Both the position numbers and the translations under genes were made by a program. DNA of 49,714 bases from a virus. The notes under the pieces were generated by a model. It did no database searches, was not told where the DNA came from, and saw only the letters and a program-made list of their open reading frames with translations. The DNA is taken from positions 1 to 49,714 of IMG/VR virus record IMGVR_UViG_3300021976_000023. One strand, 5' to 3'. Below, one piece after another: positions 31,878 through 38,571 of the stretch; position 1 is the stretch's first letter, and the number at the start of each line of letters is the position of its first letter.

Positions 31878-31939
31878 TGACCCCTGGTCAAGATGTGACC
31901 CGTGTCACTCTTGACCAGGGGTCACGTCTGTTATTAGAT
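31878..31939 (+). promoter_or_regulatory. Inverted pair of operators forming a 16-bp hairpin, plus promoter
   Basis: Two dyads (31877-31891 and 31911-31925) face each other, so that TGACCCCTGGTCAAGA pairs perfectly with TCTTGACCAGGGGTCA across a 15-base loop that itself holds GTGAC-CCGT-GTCAC. The second copy gives TTGACC, 17 bp, TTAGAT (31934-31939). It could act as terminator in RNA and as a high-affinity operator in DNA. Confidence 0.8.
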
Positions 31940-31980
31940 GGTCTTAGCCAAAGTTGTGCCCCGCCAAAGGAGCTTCCCCC

Positions 31981-32463
31981 ATGATCCTCACCGAAACCGC
32001 CAACGTAGCAGTCGGAACCCTCCCCGTGGGCGCCATGTTCCTCCACCCGACGACGCTCGAAGTTCTCAAGGTGCGCGCCGGTGCTGTTAACCCTGGTCTC
32101 TACGCTCCCGTTCCTGATTCTGATGTTGTTTACGCTGTTCCGGTCGGCAGCGATGATGTTATCGCCGGGTCGTACGTCTTCAAGGCTGACCGCAAAGTGA
32201 CGGTGGTGGTCGAGACCAAGATTGACCTCACCAACACCGGCCTCCACAACACCAAGATGATTTCGGTGCGCAAGCTCACCGAAGACCACATCGTGGTCGC
32301 GAGGAACGGTAGCCGCTTCACGATCAAGCCCGGTTCGCTTTACCGGTCGCAGTTCGGCGCCCCCGGCGGGGCAGCCCAGAGCGTGTGCACGCGGTTCGTG
32401 CTCAGCAATGGGCAAGTCTTCACAATGAACAACAACTGTATGCGAGTTCGGGTTGCTGTCTGA
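31981..32463 (+). CDS. Unknown beta-rich protein with own promoter
   Basis: 160 residues, starting MILTETANVAVGTLPVGAMF after AAAGGAG. Neutral, Val- and Thr-rich, with repeated short beta runs (DVVYAVPVGSDDVIAGSYVF) and a C-terminal Cys pair. No family recognised. A perfect terminator follows the stop. Expression from its own strong-looking promoter suggests abundant product, possibly early. Confidence 0.68.
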   Translation: MILTETANVAVGTLPVGAMFLHPTTLEVLKVRAGAVNPGLYAPVPDSDVVYAVPVGSDDVIAGSYVFKADRKVTVVVETKIDLTNTGLHNTKMISVRKLTEDHIVVARNGSRFTIKPGSLYRSQFGAPGGAAQSVCTRFVLSNGQVFTMNNNCMRVRVAV

Positions 32464-32475
32464 CAGATCGACAGA

Positions 32476-32503
32476 GCGGCCTACGTCACCCGACGTAGGC
32501 CGC
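32476..32503 (+). terminator. Rho-independent terminator
   Basis: Perfect 12-bp stem (GCGGCCTACGTC with GACGTAGGCCGC), 4-base loop, then TTTCGCGTTT. It immediately precedes the next operator at 32512. Confidence 0.85.
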
Positions 32504-32511
32504 TTTCGCGT

Positions 32512-32540
32512 TTGACCCCTGGTCAAGGTGTCGCTAAGCT
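32512..32540 (+). promoter_or_regulatory. Promoter-operator of 32578 gene
   Basis: Dyad TTGACC-CCT-GGTCAA (32512-32526), 17-bp spacer and -10 like TAAGCT (32535-32540). The leader is short, with GGAAGG before the ATG. Confidence 0.78.
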
Positions 32541-32577
32541 GCTCATGTATCCCACACCACAACGGAAGGCACGGACC

Positions 32578-33102
32578 ATGACCGACGCCCCCCGCGAGCC
32601 CGCCCACTCGCTCGGTGATGACCAGATCGAAGACCTCGACATCAACGGCCTGATGTCCGCCCTGTTCGGCGACGGCTCGGGCCCCGTTCCTGTCGTCGAA
32701 ATCGGGAGCCTGTCTCAGGAGGATGCGGACGCTATCGCGAAGCTCCTGACCGACGCCATGATGCCGAAGATCTGTAAGACGTGTGGGGTCGACCATGAGG
32801 CGGACATGGCCAAGCGACTCCATCGAGTGAAGACGGAAACGCGGTACGAAGAGCTCCTTGACCGAATCAAGGATCGACTGGCGGCCATCCTCGCAGATGG
32901 AGCGCTTCGCATGCTCGCCGCAACGGTCGCCGCCATCATGCCCGGATACGAGTCCTACTACTCCCCCGAGACGTGGGAGAAGACCGTTTCGGCGACGCTG
33001 GCGATCGCGATCAACGCGACGATGGAGGACATCAACGTCAGTCTCATGACCGAGTCGCGTAAGGCGATGGCAAAGGACGCGCCGGAAAAGGACCACAAGT
33101 AG
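32578..33102 (+). CDS. Acidic helical protein with Cys pair
   Basis: 174 residues starting MTDAPREPAHSLGDDQIEDL. An acidic N terminus, a CKTCGVDHEAD motif near the middle, then basic/acidic helices (RVKTETRYEELLDRIKDRLA) and an amphipathic Ala-rich segment. No known family; the CxxC with nearby His suggests a metal. First gene of the last plus-strand unit, with the SWIM and Pth2 genes downstream. Confidence 0.67.
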   Translation: MTDAPREPAHSLGDDQIEDLDINGLMSALFGDGSGPVPVVEIGSLSQEDADAIAKLLTDAMMPKICKTCGVDHEADMAKRLHRVKTETRYEELLDRIKDRLAAILADGALRMLAATVAAIMPGYESYYSPETWEKTVSATLAIAINATMEDINVSLMTESRKAMAKDAPEKDHK

Positions 33103-33135
33103 CCGCGCAGCGATTTCGAGGCGTATACTAGAACC

Positions 33136-33501
33136 ATGCCGACGACGCCCGAACTTTGCCCCCCGACCGTCCGTTGCATCCGGTGCGGACGCAAGCTCAC
33201 GTCTCGCAAGTCCATCGCCGATGGCTTCGGTCGTGAGTGCGGGCGCAAGGTTCGGGCGTCGCTCGTAGCGGTTGAGCAGAACTACAGCCGGATGCAGATC
33301 GTCAAGGCCCTCGATCTGATCGCGGCTCGGCGGATCGAACGGGATCATGCCGCCACCGTCGGTCTGTTCTACGTGGTGTGCGGATCGAACGCCTCGAAGT
33401 ACTACGCCACCCCGCGCGGCTGCACGTGCAAGGCGGCCGAGCATGGCCGTCGCTGCTACCACCTGGCGGCGGTTGAGATGCTGTCAGGAGCGATGCTGTG
33501 A
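33136..33501 (+). CDS. SWIM-type zinc finger protein
   Basis: 121 residues. The N-terminal half (RCIRCGRKLTSRKSIADGFG then RECG) is a four-Cys treble-clef-like motif of the DUF6011 type. The C-terminal part (YYATPRGCTCKAAEHGRRCYH) is a SWIM zinc finger, CxC-x(n)-CxH, often involved in DNA or protein binding. The stop overlaps the GTG of the next gene. A regulatory or DNA-binding role is inferred. Confidence 0.78.
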   Translation: MPTTPELCPPTVRCIRCGRKLTSRKSIADGFGRECGRKVRASLVAVEQNYSRMQIVKALDLIAARRIERDHAATVGLFYVVCGSNASKYYATPRGCTCKAAEHGRRCYHLAAVEMLSGAML

Positions 33502-33854
33502 CGGAACTCTATAAGCAAGTGATAGTCGTTCGGCTTGACCTGAACATGAGCAACGGGAAACTAGCCGCACAGGTGGCGCATGCAGCCACTAGCGCGGCTC
33601 TTTCCGCGCACGAATACGACATCGCGCGGTGGCGTGGCAACGGCATGGCTAAGATCGTGCTCTCGGTACCCGACATCTTCGGGCTTGCTCTCGTTCAGAG
33701 CAACGCGACTCGGTACGATTTGAACATGGCGGCGATTCGCGACGCCGGACGCACAGAACTCGCGCCCGAAACATGGACCGTGATAGCCGTCGGTCCGAAT
33801 CAGGCGAGCTTGATAGACCGCGTCACGGGCTCGTTGCCGCTCCTGAGAGGGTAG
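33498..33854 (+). CDS. Pth2-type peptidyl-tRNA hydrolase
   Basis: 118 residues matching the archaeal/eukaryotic-type PTH2 fold: KQVIVVRLDLNMSNGKLAAQ followed by VAHAA near the start, and IRDAGRTELAPETWTVIAVGP, the usual substrate-loop line. The expected activity is release of stalled peptides from tRNA. Finding it in an actinophage is unusual and may help the phage when translation stalls, or salvage tRNAs. It uses a GTG start overlapping the previous stop. No extra domain. Confidence 0.82.
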   Translation: MTELYKQVIVVRLDLNMSNGKLAAQVAHAATSAALSAHEYDIARWRGNGMAKIVLSVPDIFGLALVQSNATRYDLNMAAIRDAGRTELAPETWTVIAVGPNQASLIDRVTGSLPLLRG

Positions 33855-33856
33855 GA

Positions 33857-34249
33857 ATGGACATCCCGATCGCAGAGTGCATGCACTGTGAGACCACCGT
33901 CGCGTGGCTCGGCACCGCTCATTGCCTCGACTCACCCGCTGATATGTGGCATCCCCACGGGCTATGCGGGTGGCGTCACGCGGCGGGTGACGGCACGTTT
34001 TGGTGCTACCCAGACAAGAGGACAGGCGCCTACCCGCGCGCAACTCGTATCTGCCGGAAGGTTGAATCGCCGTACGGATGCGATGGCCCACACGAGCACG
34101 CGGGTAGCTGCCACGTGAGCTATATCGGCGTGTTCCAAGACGCTCCTTACCAGCCTCTGAACATCGAACATGGTGTGTGGTACCAAGCTCCTTCGTTTGG
34201 CTCGAAAACGGAATGGCTCGAAGCATGGACGAGGAAAGAGGCGCCGTGA
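33857..34249 (+). CDS. Cys/His-rich protein
   Basis: 130 residues starting MDIPIAECMHCETTVAWLGT. Paired motifs (CMHC, HCLD, HPHGLCGWRH, CRKVESPYGCDGPHEHAGSC) spread over the whole length indicate two or three metal sites. Aromatic-rich (WYQAPSFG). No family recognised. It follows the Pth2 gene by two bases, and its stop overlaps the next GTG. Confidence 0.66.
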   Translation: MDIPIAECMHCETTVAWLGTAHCLDSPADMWHPHGLCGWRHAAGDGTFWCYPDKRTGAYPRATRICRKVESPYGCDGPHEHAGSCHVSYIGVFQDAPYQPLNIEHGVWYQAPSFGSKTEWLEAWTRKEAP

Positions 34250-34452
34250 CGAAACCCGACCCCAACAGTGAGATCATTATGGTGCGTATGGTGGTCTCGC
34301 TCGAAGTGAACAAACGTTCATGGAGCGAGGAATTCGGCATCGACCCGCGATCCGATATTGTCCGACACGACGTGAAATCGTATGTGCGTACGCTACTTCA
34401 GGACCACGGGCCATCCCAAGACGAGCTCTGGACGGTCAAGAGCGTCACCTAG
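34246..34452 (+). CDS. Small acidic/basic protein, last plus-strand gene
   Basis: 68 residues, GTG start overlapping the previous stop (GTGA). One beta strand run (EIIMVRMVVSLEV) then a charged helical end (RHDVKSYVRTLLQDHG). No motif. The next promoter at 34458 starts six bases after its stop, so it ends the coding part of the plus-strand block. Confidence 0.62.
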   Translation: MTKPDPNSEIIMVRMVVSLEVNKRSWSEEFGIDPRSDIVRHDVKSYVRTLLQDHGPSQDELWTVKSVT

Positions 34453-34457
34453 CAGGC

Positions 34458-34486
34458 TTGACCCCGGGGCAAGCGGCGCCCATACT
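34458..34486 (+). promoter_or_regulatory. Promoter-operator driving the non-coding locus
   Basis: TTGACC-CCG-GGGCAA dyad (34458-34472), 17 bp from the -35, then CATACT (34481-34486). No protein gene lies downstream before the convergent block, so the transcript would carry only structured RNA (34508-35141). Confidence 0.75.
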
Positions 34487-34507
34487 GAGATCACAACTTC
34501 ATAGAAC

Positions 34508-34577
34508 CCCACTCTCCCGAGCCGCATCTTTGGCTCCCTTCCGTGGACACGGCGGAAGGTAGGCTCGGGAGAGTGGG
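34508..34577 (+). ncRNA. Long hairpin 0 with inner stem
   Basis: Perfect 16-bp stem (CCCACTCTCCCGAGCC with GGCTCGGGAGAGTGGG), with an internal hairpin CTTCCG/CGGAAG in the loop. There is no T-tract, so it is not an ordinary terminator. It lies at the very 5' end of the predicted transcript and could protect it. Confidence 0.7.
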
Positions 34578-34587
34578 TCACCAACAT

Positions 34588-34693
34588 GGGGGCTGTAGCT
34601 CAACTGGCAGAGCGAAGGCGGCACCTAGGCAGCACAAAGAACGGTCGTGCTGGTCGACCTGTGGTTGAAGGTTCAAATCCTTTCAGCCCCCCT
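34588..34693 (+). tRNA. tRNA-like element with expanded centre (anticodon unclear)
   Basis: Canonical parts: acceptor GGGGCTG paired with CAGCCCC, TA, D-arm GCTC-AACTGGCA-GAGC, and T-arm GAAGG-TTCAAAT-CCTTT. A G before the acceptor faces the C after it, as in tRNA-His. Between the D-arm and T-arm there are 53 bases instead of about 23. They hold CAGCAC/GTGCTG and CGACC-TGT-GGTTG hairpins, and no 7-base loop with T33 flanked by a good stem was found. No CCA is encoded. It may be a degraded tRNA, a tRNA with an insertion, or a tRNA mimic. Confidence 0.5.
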
Positions 34694-34710
34694 AATCGAG
34701 CTTGGTTCGT

Positions 34711-34814
34711 GGTGTCCCGAAGAGTGGTACGCCCGGGAGAGCGGTAAGCCTGAACGTTGGGGATATTCCGCCGGTATGGGTGCGCGGATGTCGCGTCAGG
34801 GACTTCGGGGCATC
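34711..34814 (+). ncRNA. Long hairpin 1
   Basis: 12-bp closing stem (34711-34722 with 34803-34814, two wobbles) around an 80-base structured loop. It is preceded by AATCGAGCTTGGTTCGTG, a linker that recurs before hairpin 2 with two changes. Confidence 0.6.
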
Positions 34815-34834
34815 TCGAATCGAGCTCGGTTTGT

Positions 34835-34918
34835 GAGGTTGCGAAGCACGCTACTGATGTGCGTTGCTTGTCTGCGAATCCCGCGAGACAGTGATGCCGG
34901 GGCGTGCTTCGCAACCTC
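34835..34918 (+). ncRNA. Long hairpin 2, 17-bp perfect stem
   Basis: 34835-34851 pairs perfectly with 34902-34918. The loop contains TGTCT-GCG-AATCC-CGC-(G)-AGACA, an eight-pair stem with one bulge. The chance of both stems occurring at random is low. It is flanked by CGAGCTCG linkers on both sides (34821 and 34924). No coding capacity is seen on either strand. Confidence 0.75.
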
Positions 34919-34949
34919 TCATGGCGAGCTCGGTAAGACTTGACGACAA

Positions 34950-35020
34950 GATAAGAATGGGTCGCAGCGCGCTACATGTCGGTTGGGCGCGAATCCTGGC
35001 CATTGCCACCCATCTCTATC
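34950..35020 (+). ncRNA. Long hairpin 3, weaker
   Basis: GATA-(3)-ATGGGT at 34950-34962 pairs with ACCCAT-(3)-TATC at 35008-35020, with CGCGC/GCGCG inside. It shares GCGAATCC with hairpin 2. The linker TATCGAGCTCGATTC follows. After it, GCTACC/GGTAGC forms another small stem. Confidence 0.45.
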
Positions 35021-35088
35021 GAGCTCGATTCACAAGCTCCCGGCTAGCTACCGGGCACCTCGCGGGTAGCCTCGCGAGGCGACAAACA

Positions 35089-35141
35089 CGAATCCCCCTC
35101 GGAGATCCTTCCAACAGCGAAGGTGGCCCGAGGGGGATTCG
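35089..35141 (-). terminator. Tandem terminator 1
   Basis: 14-bp perfect stem (CGAATCCCCCTCGG with CCGAGGGGGATTCG), loop holding a CCTT/AAGG stem, followed leftward by GTGTTTGTC. It can also stop the rightward non-coding transcript. Confidence 0.75.
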
Positions 35142-35164
35142 TCTTTGCCCAGACAAACAGAAAA

Positions 35165-35210
35165 CCCCCCTCCGTCAACCCTGCTGTATGAGGGAATCGC
35201 GGGAGGGGGG
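35165..35210 (-). terminator. Tandem terminator 2
   Basis: 9-bp stem (CCCCCCTCC with GGAGGGGGG), loop with CCCT/AGGG, followed leftward by TTTTCTGTTTGTCT: a good rho-independent terminator for the leftward block. Confidence 0.75.
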
Positions 35211-35324
35211 CTCTCTGCGCGCCGTCGCGCTATAGCGCCCCCGGCAGCTCGAGCCGCTCAAAGCGCGACGCCCAACCCAAGCCGCTCGGGAACGCACACC
35301 CATCATAACCCAGAGCAAACAGAA

Positions 35325-35376
35325 ACCCCCCCGTTCCGCTGGCCTCTCACGAGGGCAACTGAAGGAACGGAGGGGT
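35325..35376 (-). terminator. Tandem terminator 3
   Basis: 12-13 pair stem with one mismatch (ACCCC-C-CCGTTCC with GGAACGG-A-GGGGT), followed leftward by TTCTGTTTGCTC. It is the first terminator met after the last leftward gene (35502). It shares the flank CTGTTTG with terminator 2. Confidence 0.72.
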
Positions 35377-35501
35377 CTGCGGGTGCCCGCCCGGATGATA
35401 CCGCCACCATACCCGACTGGCGGCTACCCGTCAGGATCCGGTGCTTCCCTCACCGAAAGGTGGCGGACCATCCGTGCCCGTGGCGGGAACACCCTCGGTG
35501 G

Positions 35502-35768
35502 TCAGAACGTGCTGTCGCTCGCGTCGTCCACGTCGAGCTCGTCGAGCACGTACTTGTCATGCCGGACGATCGCCCTGTCCTTCAGGAGCTTGACGCCACC
35601 CGCGTGGCGCACGAGCACATCCTTGCCCGTCAGCGCCTCGACAGAGTCCGCGAACAGGGCGTGCAGCGTCTGACCGCGCCGGTAGACGATGCGGTGAATC
35701 ATGTCAGGCGCTTCGGGCGTCTCCACGGCGACATCCTCGGAGGTCTCAGTCTCGGCAATGGCGGTCAT
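35502..35768 (-). CDS. Small acidic protein after the translocase gene
   Basis: 88 residues with an acidic N terminus (TETSEDVAVETPEAPD), then HRIVYRRGQTLHALFADSVE, and a mixed C terminus. No family recognised. The start overlaps the translocase stop by four bases (ATGA) and has GAGAGGA upstream. It is the last gene of the leftward block; an internal promoter (35810-35838) may boost it. Confidence 0.65.
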   Translation of the reverse strand: MTAIAETETSEDVAVETPEAPDMIHRIVYRRGQTLHALFADSVEALTGKDVLVRHAGGVKLLKDRAIVRHDKYVLDELDVDDASDSTF

Positions 35769-37387
35769 GCGTGGGTCCTCTCATCGGGCATGGATTGCGC
35801 GTCGACTTCAGTGTACGCAGCGTTTGCCTCATGGGCAAACGTTACCGCCGGCAGGCTCGGCAGTGCGTACGGGTCGTCTTCCGGCGGCACCATGCCACCA
35901 ATGGCGATGAAGTCCGACAGTGCGTCGTCGATCCACGCGGTACGGAACCGGATGTAGTCGCGAGCTCCATCCTTGTACATGTAACCGGTACCCTGCATCC
36001 TTATGCTGATCTTGTGACAACGGGCGCCTTCAGCCGTCGCGCCCTGGCCCAACGTGATATCGGTCTGTTCCCGGTTGCGCGTCGCGAGGCACGCCCGTTG
36101 CGGGAACAGATCCCGGACCGGCCCGAGCGTCTCCTTTTGCGGCACCTGCGCTAGCGCGAGCACCGTGTACGCCGCTTTCCGGCCTATGGCCAAAGACTCA
36201 CCGAGCGGGCTGGACGTTCCATCCTTCAGCAGATCGGACAGTAGCAGCATCTCATCGATAATGAGCAGGTCGTGTGGTTGCTCCAACGATGGCGTATGCT
36301 TCCGAGATGTCATCCCATCCAACCGAGCATCCAACGCCTCACGCTGTTCGCTGATGACCCGTTCCGCGTCTTTCACCCTGTCCGTGTAGCTGTGCACATG
36401 GAACATGGGCCGCTCGCCGCGCAAGCATGGGCCACACACCCGACGGGCGCTCTTGTCCGTCGCGAGAGCCTTGGGTGGGCCACCCACCGATCTAGCTGGT
36501 CCATGAACCAGACGGCTATGGCCCATGTACTGAACCACCCGCGACCCGTCGACAGGCTCGGATGTCCTAGTGGTCCACACCCACTCTCCCGCCTCGCGTA
36601 GGGCAGCAAGCTCAACCCCACCGGCAGGGTCGACCACTCGGACCCGCAATGGGATACGCCTCCGTTGGAACCCCGCGAGGGTCGCCCAGGCGAGCGAGCT
36701 CTTACCGGAACCGGATTGACCTATGACAAGCATCGACAAGCGGGTGTCCACTTCGGCGTCATCGGCGTCGTCATCCATGCCGATCGAAACCGACAACTGA
36801 TCTTCCGGGATGCCCAGTTGATCTAGCTCGATTACTCTCCGTAGCGGGTCTGCCCATCGGAACTCGATCTCGCACTCTGACGGCCAATCACCATCCAAAA
36901 TCCGAACGGATCTACAGCGAAGCGAGCTACAAAGGCGCCCGGCAACCTTTCTCAGATCGTCGATGGTAAGTCCGGAACCTCCCAAGTCGACGAAACCGGC
37001 GACTGCTTCGCCACGCGCATGCACACCCGCTATTGTCGGTGCTTCCTTATCGAGCTCGCCCGTGAATCGCGCGGCCTCGCAGGCGTTTGCCCACCGACGC
37101 CGAACACGTGTTACTCTGGACACGGCTCGGACTCGCATCGGGAATCCCATCAAGGCGAAGCCTTGATGTGATACCGCAGCAAACCGAATCGTGTAACTGA
37201 AGAACGGTACGGTGAGAGCGAGTAGGGCGCCAAAACGTGAGCTAGTCCGCAGCATTCCGGCAGAGCCGAGAATGAAAGCGACCGTCCATCCCGGGTGCAG
37301 CCTCGCACCGCGAAACGTCAAACGGATTAGCCACATTGCAAAGGTTGCGACCAACACCCGCATAGACAATTTCACTGTGAATGCCAT
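35765..37387 (-). CDS. TraB/FtsK-SpoIIIE-type DNA translocase
   Basis: 540 residues. N-terminal hydrophobic segments (about 35-70) anchor it in the membrane. Walker A GQSGSGKS is at about 223-230, Walker B LLIIDE at about 374-379, and VVDPAGGVEL is a typical line after Walker A. This matches TraB-like translocases that move double-stranded plasmid DNA between mycelial cells of Streptomyces, which FtsK-type motors resemble. Between the two motifs is an insert of about 50 residues (280-330) with CGPC, absent from the relatives I know. SD AAGGAGG precedes the ATG. With the DUF2637 and basic membrane proteins it looks like a transfer unit. Confidence 0.85.
   Translation of the reverse strand: MAFTVKLSMRVLVATFAMWLIRLTFRGARLHPGWTVAFILGSAGMLRTSSRFGALLALTVPFFSYTIRFAAVSHQGFALMGFPMRVRAVSRVTRVRRRWANACEAARFTGELDKEAPTIAGVHARGEAVAGFVDLGGSGLTIDDLRKVAGRLCSSLRCRSVRILDGDWPSECEIEFRWADPLRRVIELDQLGIPEDQLSVSIGMDDDADDAEVDTRLSMLVIGQSGSGKSSLAWATLAGFQRRRIPLRVRVVDPAGGVELAALREAGEWVWTTRTSEPVDGSRVVQYMGHSRLVHGPARSVGGPPKALATDKSARRVCGPCLRGERPMFHVHSYTDRVKDAERVISEQREALDARLDGMTSRKHTPSLEQPHDLLIIDEMLLLSDLLKDGTSSPLGESLAIGRKAAYTVLALAQVPQKETLGPVRDLFPQRACLATRNREQTDITLGQGATAEGARCHKISIRMQGTGYMYKDGARDYIRFRTAWIDDALSDFIAIGGMVPPEDDPYALPSLPAVTFAHEANAAYTEVDAQSMPDERTHA
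35810..35838 (-). promoter_or_regulatory. Internal promoter-operator inside the translocase gene end
   Basis: TTGCCT-CAT-GGGCAA dyad (35824-35838). Leftward, TTGCCC, 17 bp, TACACT (35815-35810). It overlaps coding sequence, so it is less certain than intergenic copies. Confidence 0.5.
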
Positions 37388-37393
37388 GACTGC

Positions 37394-37951
37394 TTACCCT
37401 CCTTTCGCCGCTCTCCGAGCCCGCGACTGCGGTGTGTTTTTCGTTGTCATAGCTGTCTTCCCAGTGCCTCTCCTAACCCCTGGTGCCACATACGCAGAGT
37501 GACGACCGGGAGTAGCCGTTGGCTTAGCCTTAGCCCGAGCTGTTGATGACCTACCCTTCCCGCGCCTGCGAGGGGTCGCCGTTGACTTGCCTGCCGCGAT
37601 CGCCCCGGCGGACAGCAGCAGCGCGAGGGTGGCGAGAGTGATGCCCAGCGTGCGGAAGATGGCCCAGGCTAGAAGTTCGACCATTCCGAGCCCGACCATG
37701 AACGCGATCTTCTTACGGTGCCTTCGGTTGATGTTCCGTCCGTTCGCTCGTCTGCCTGTCATGTGGCGGAATCCTCTCCGTGCCTGGAACGTCCCTCGTC
37801 CGCGTATCCCGTTGCGTGCACCCGCGCCATAGGCAACCGCGCGCGCGTGCTTGCGTACGCGCACCACTTTGCCTCCCTTGATTCGTCGCTTGTGTTGCCG
37901 GACCGTGGCCTGTCCCATCGTTCGTCCCATCGTTCGACGGGTCGCGCCCAT
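37394..37951 (-). CDS. Highly basic membrane protein, possible spread protein
   Basis: 185 residues, extremely Arg/Lys-rich at both ends (VRQHKRRIKGGKVVRVRKHA and TPRRRGKGRSSTARAKAKP) around two hydrophobic segments (FMVGLGMVELLAWAIF and LGITLATLALLLSAGAI). The basic tails could bind DNA, the helices the membrane. Such proteins accompany TraB on Streptomyces plasmids as spread (Spd) proteins, but similarity is in character only. It lies six bases upstream of the translocase start. Confidence 0.68.
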   Translation of the reverse strand: MGATRRTMGRTMGQATVRQHKRRIKGGKVVRVRKHARAVAYGAGARNGIRGRGTFQARRGFRHMTGRRANGRNINRRHRKKIAFMVGLGMVELLAWAIFRTLGITLATLALLLSAGAIAAGKSTATPRRRGKGRSSTARAKAKPTATPGRHSAYVAPGVRRGTGKTAMTTKNTPQSRARRAAKGG

Positions 37952-37954
37952 GGG

Positions 37955-38326
37955 TCACACTCCGATCAGTAAGGCGACGTAGGCCACGGCGAACACAAGC
38001 GGCGACCTGATGAACCAACGTCCGGCGTAGGTGACCCAGGCGTGAGCCCATCGGTGGCGTTGGCGGGTGCTGAACCAGTAGCGGCACACCCTGGTTTCGA
38101 TGTCGTGGCATCTGGCGCACATGGGGCGTAGGAACGCGAGGGGTGGCGTTGCCTGCCCGAAAAGGTACGTCAGATGATGTATCTCAATGTTGACATGCTT
38201 CACACGTCGGCACCAAAAGCAACGCTTCCGAGTCCACCATGCGGCTCGGAAGCGTTGCTTGGTGTGCACCCATTCGGGTCCGTATCCCTGTGCGAAACGA
38301 TCCCAACCGGAATCGCCCGATCTCAT
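37955..38326 (-). CDS. HNH nuclease-like protein with C-terminal membrane segment
   Basis: 123 residues from ATG 38326, which has AAAGGAG eight bases upstream. CFWCRR, then IEIHHLTY, then CARCHDIETRVC fit an HNH-type zinc/metal nuclease core (Cys pairs and two His). The end (SPLVFAVAYVALLIGV) is a membrane helix, unusual for HNH proteins. It could nick DNA at the membrane near the translocase. An upstream start at 38359 is weaker. Confidence 0.72.
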   Translation of the reverse strand: MRSGDSGWDRFAQGYGPEWVHTKQRFRAAWWTRKRCFWCRRVKHVNIEIHHLTYLFGQATPPLAFLRPMCARCHDIETRVCRYWFSTRQRHRWAHAWVTYAGRWFIRSPLVFAVAYVALLIGV

Positions 38327-38343
38327 CCGGTATTGCTCCTTTC

Positions 38344-38571
38344 TTAGGCTTGGACCCATCCATCAATGCGTGAATCCCATGTGCGGAGGCTCGGCTTATT
38401 GCTCCCGGGGCAAGGTGTCATCGTGCCTTCAATCATATGACGGGTAACCTTGGAGGACAACGGCTTGAAGACACGACCTATTCCCACGTTGGGAGCCGAC
38501 GACATCAGGCCCATGAGTCGATGACACTCGCAACACTCACCCTTGAAACGCACGATCCTATTGCTGGTCAC
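38344..38571 (-). CDS. Small zinc-finger-like protein
   Basis: 75 residues, GTG start at 38571 with GGAAGGGAG upstream, overlapping the previous gene by 14 bases in another frame. GECCECHRLMG and TPCPGSN suggest a Cys/His metal site. The longer reading upstream (to 38778) lies antiparallel in frame to a real gene and was rejected. Function unknown. Confidence 0.6.
   Translation of the reverse strand: MTSNRIVRFKGECCECHRLMGLMSSAPNVGIGRVFKPLSSKVTRHMIEGTMTPCPGSNKPSLRTWDSRIDGWVQA

Noticed and set aside
31888-33462. 524-codon minus-strand reading frame
   Set aside because: Antisense to several plus-strand genes with promoters, ribosome sites and terminators; product is Arg/His/Gly-rich as expected of a shadow frame.
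34600-34914. Minus-strand reading frame with GLKGFEPST
   Set aside because: This peptide is the well-known artefact of translating the reverse strand of a tRNA T-arm; it supports the tRNA-like call, not a protein.
38399-38413. TTGCTC-CCG-GGGCAA resembling the operator
   Set aside because: It lies inside the coding part of 38344-38571 and has no matching -10; probably chance.
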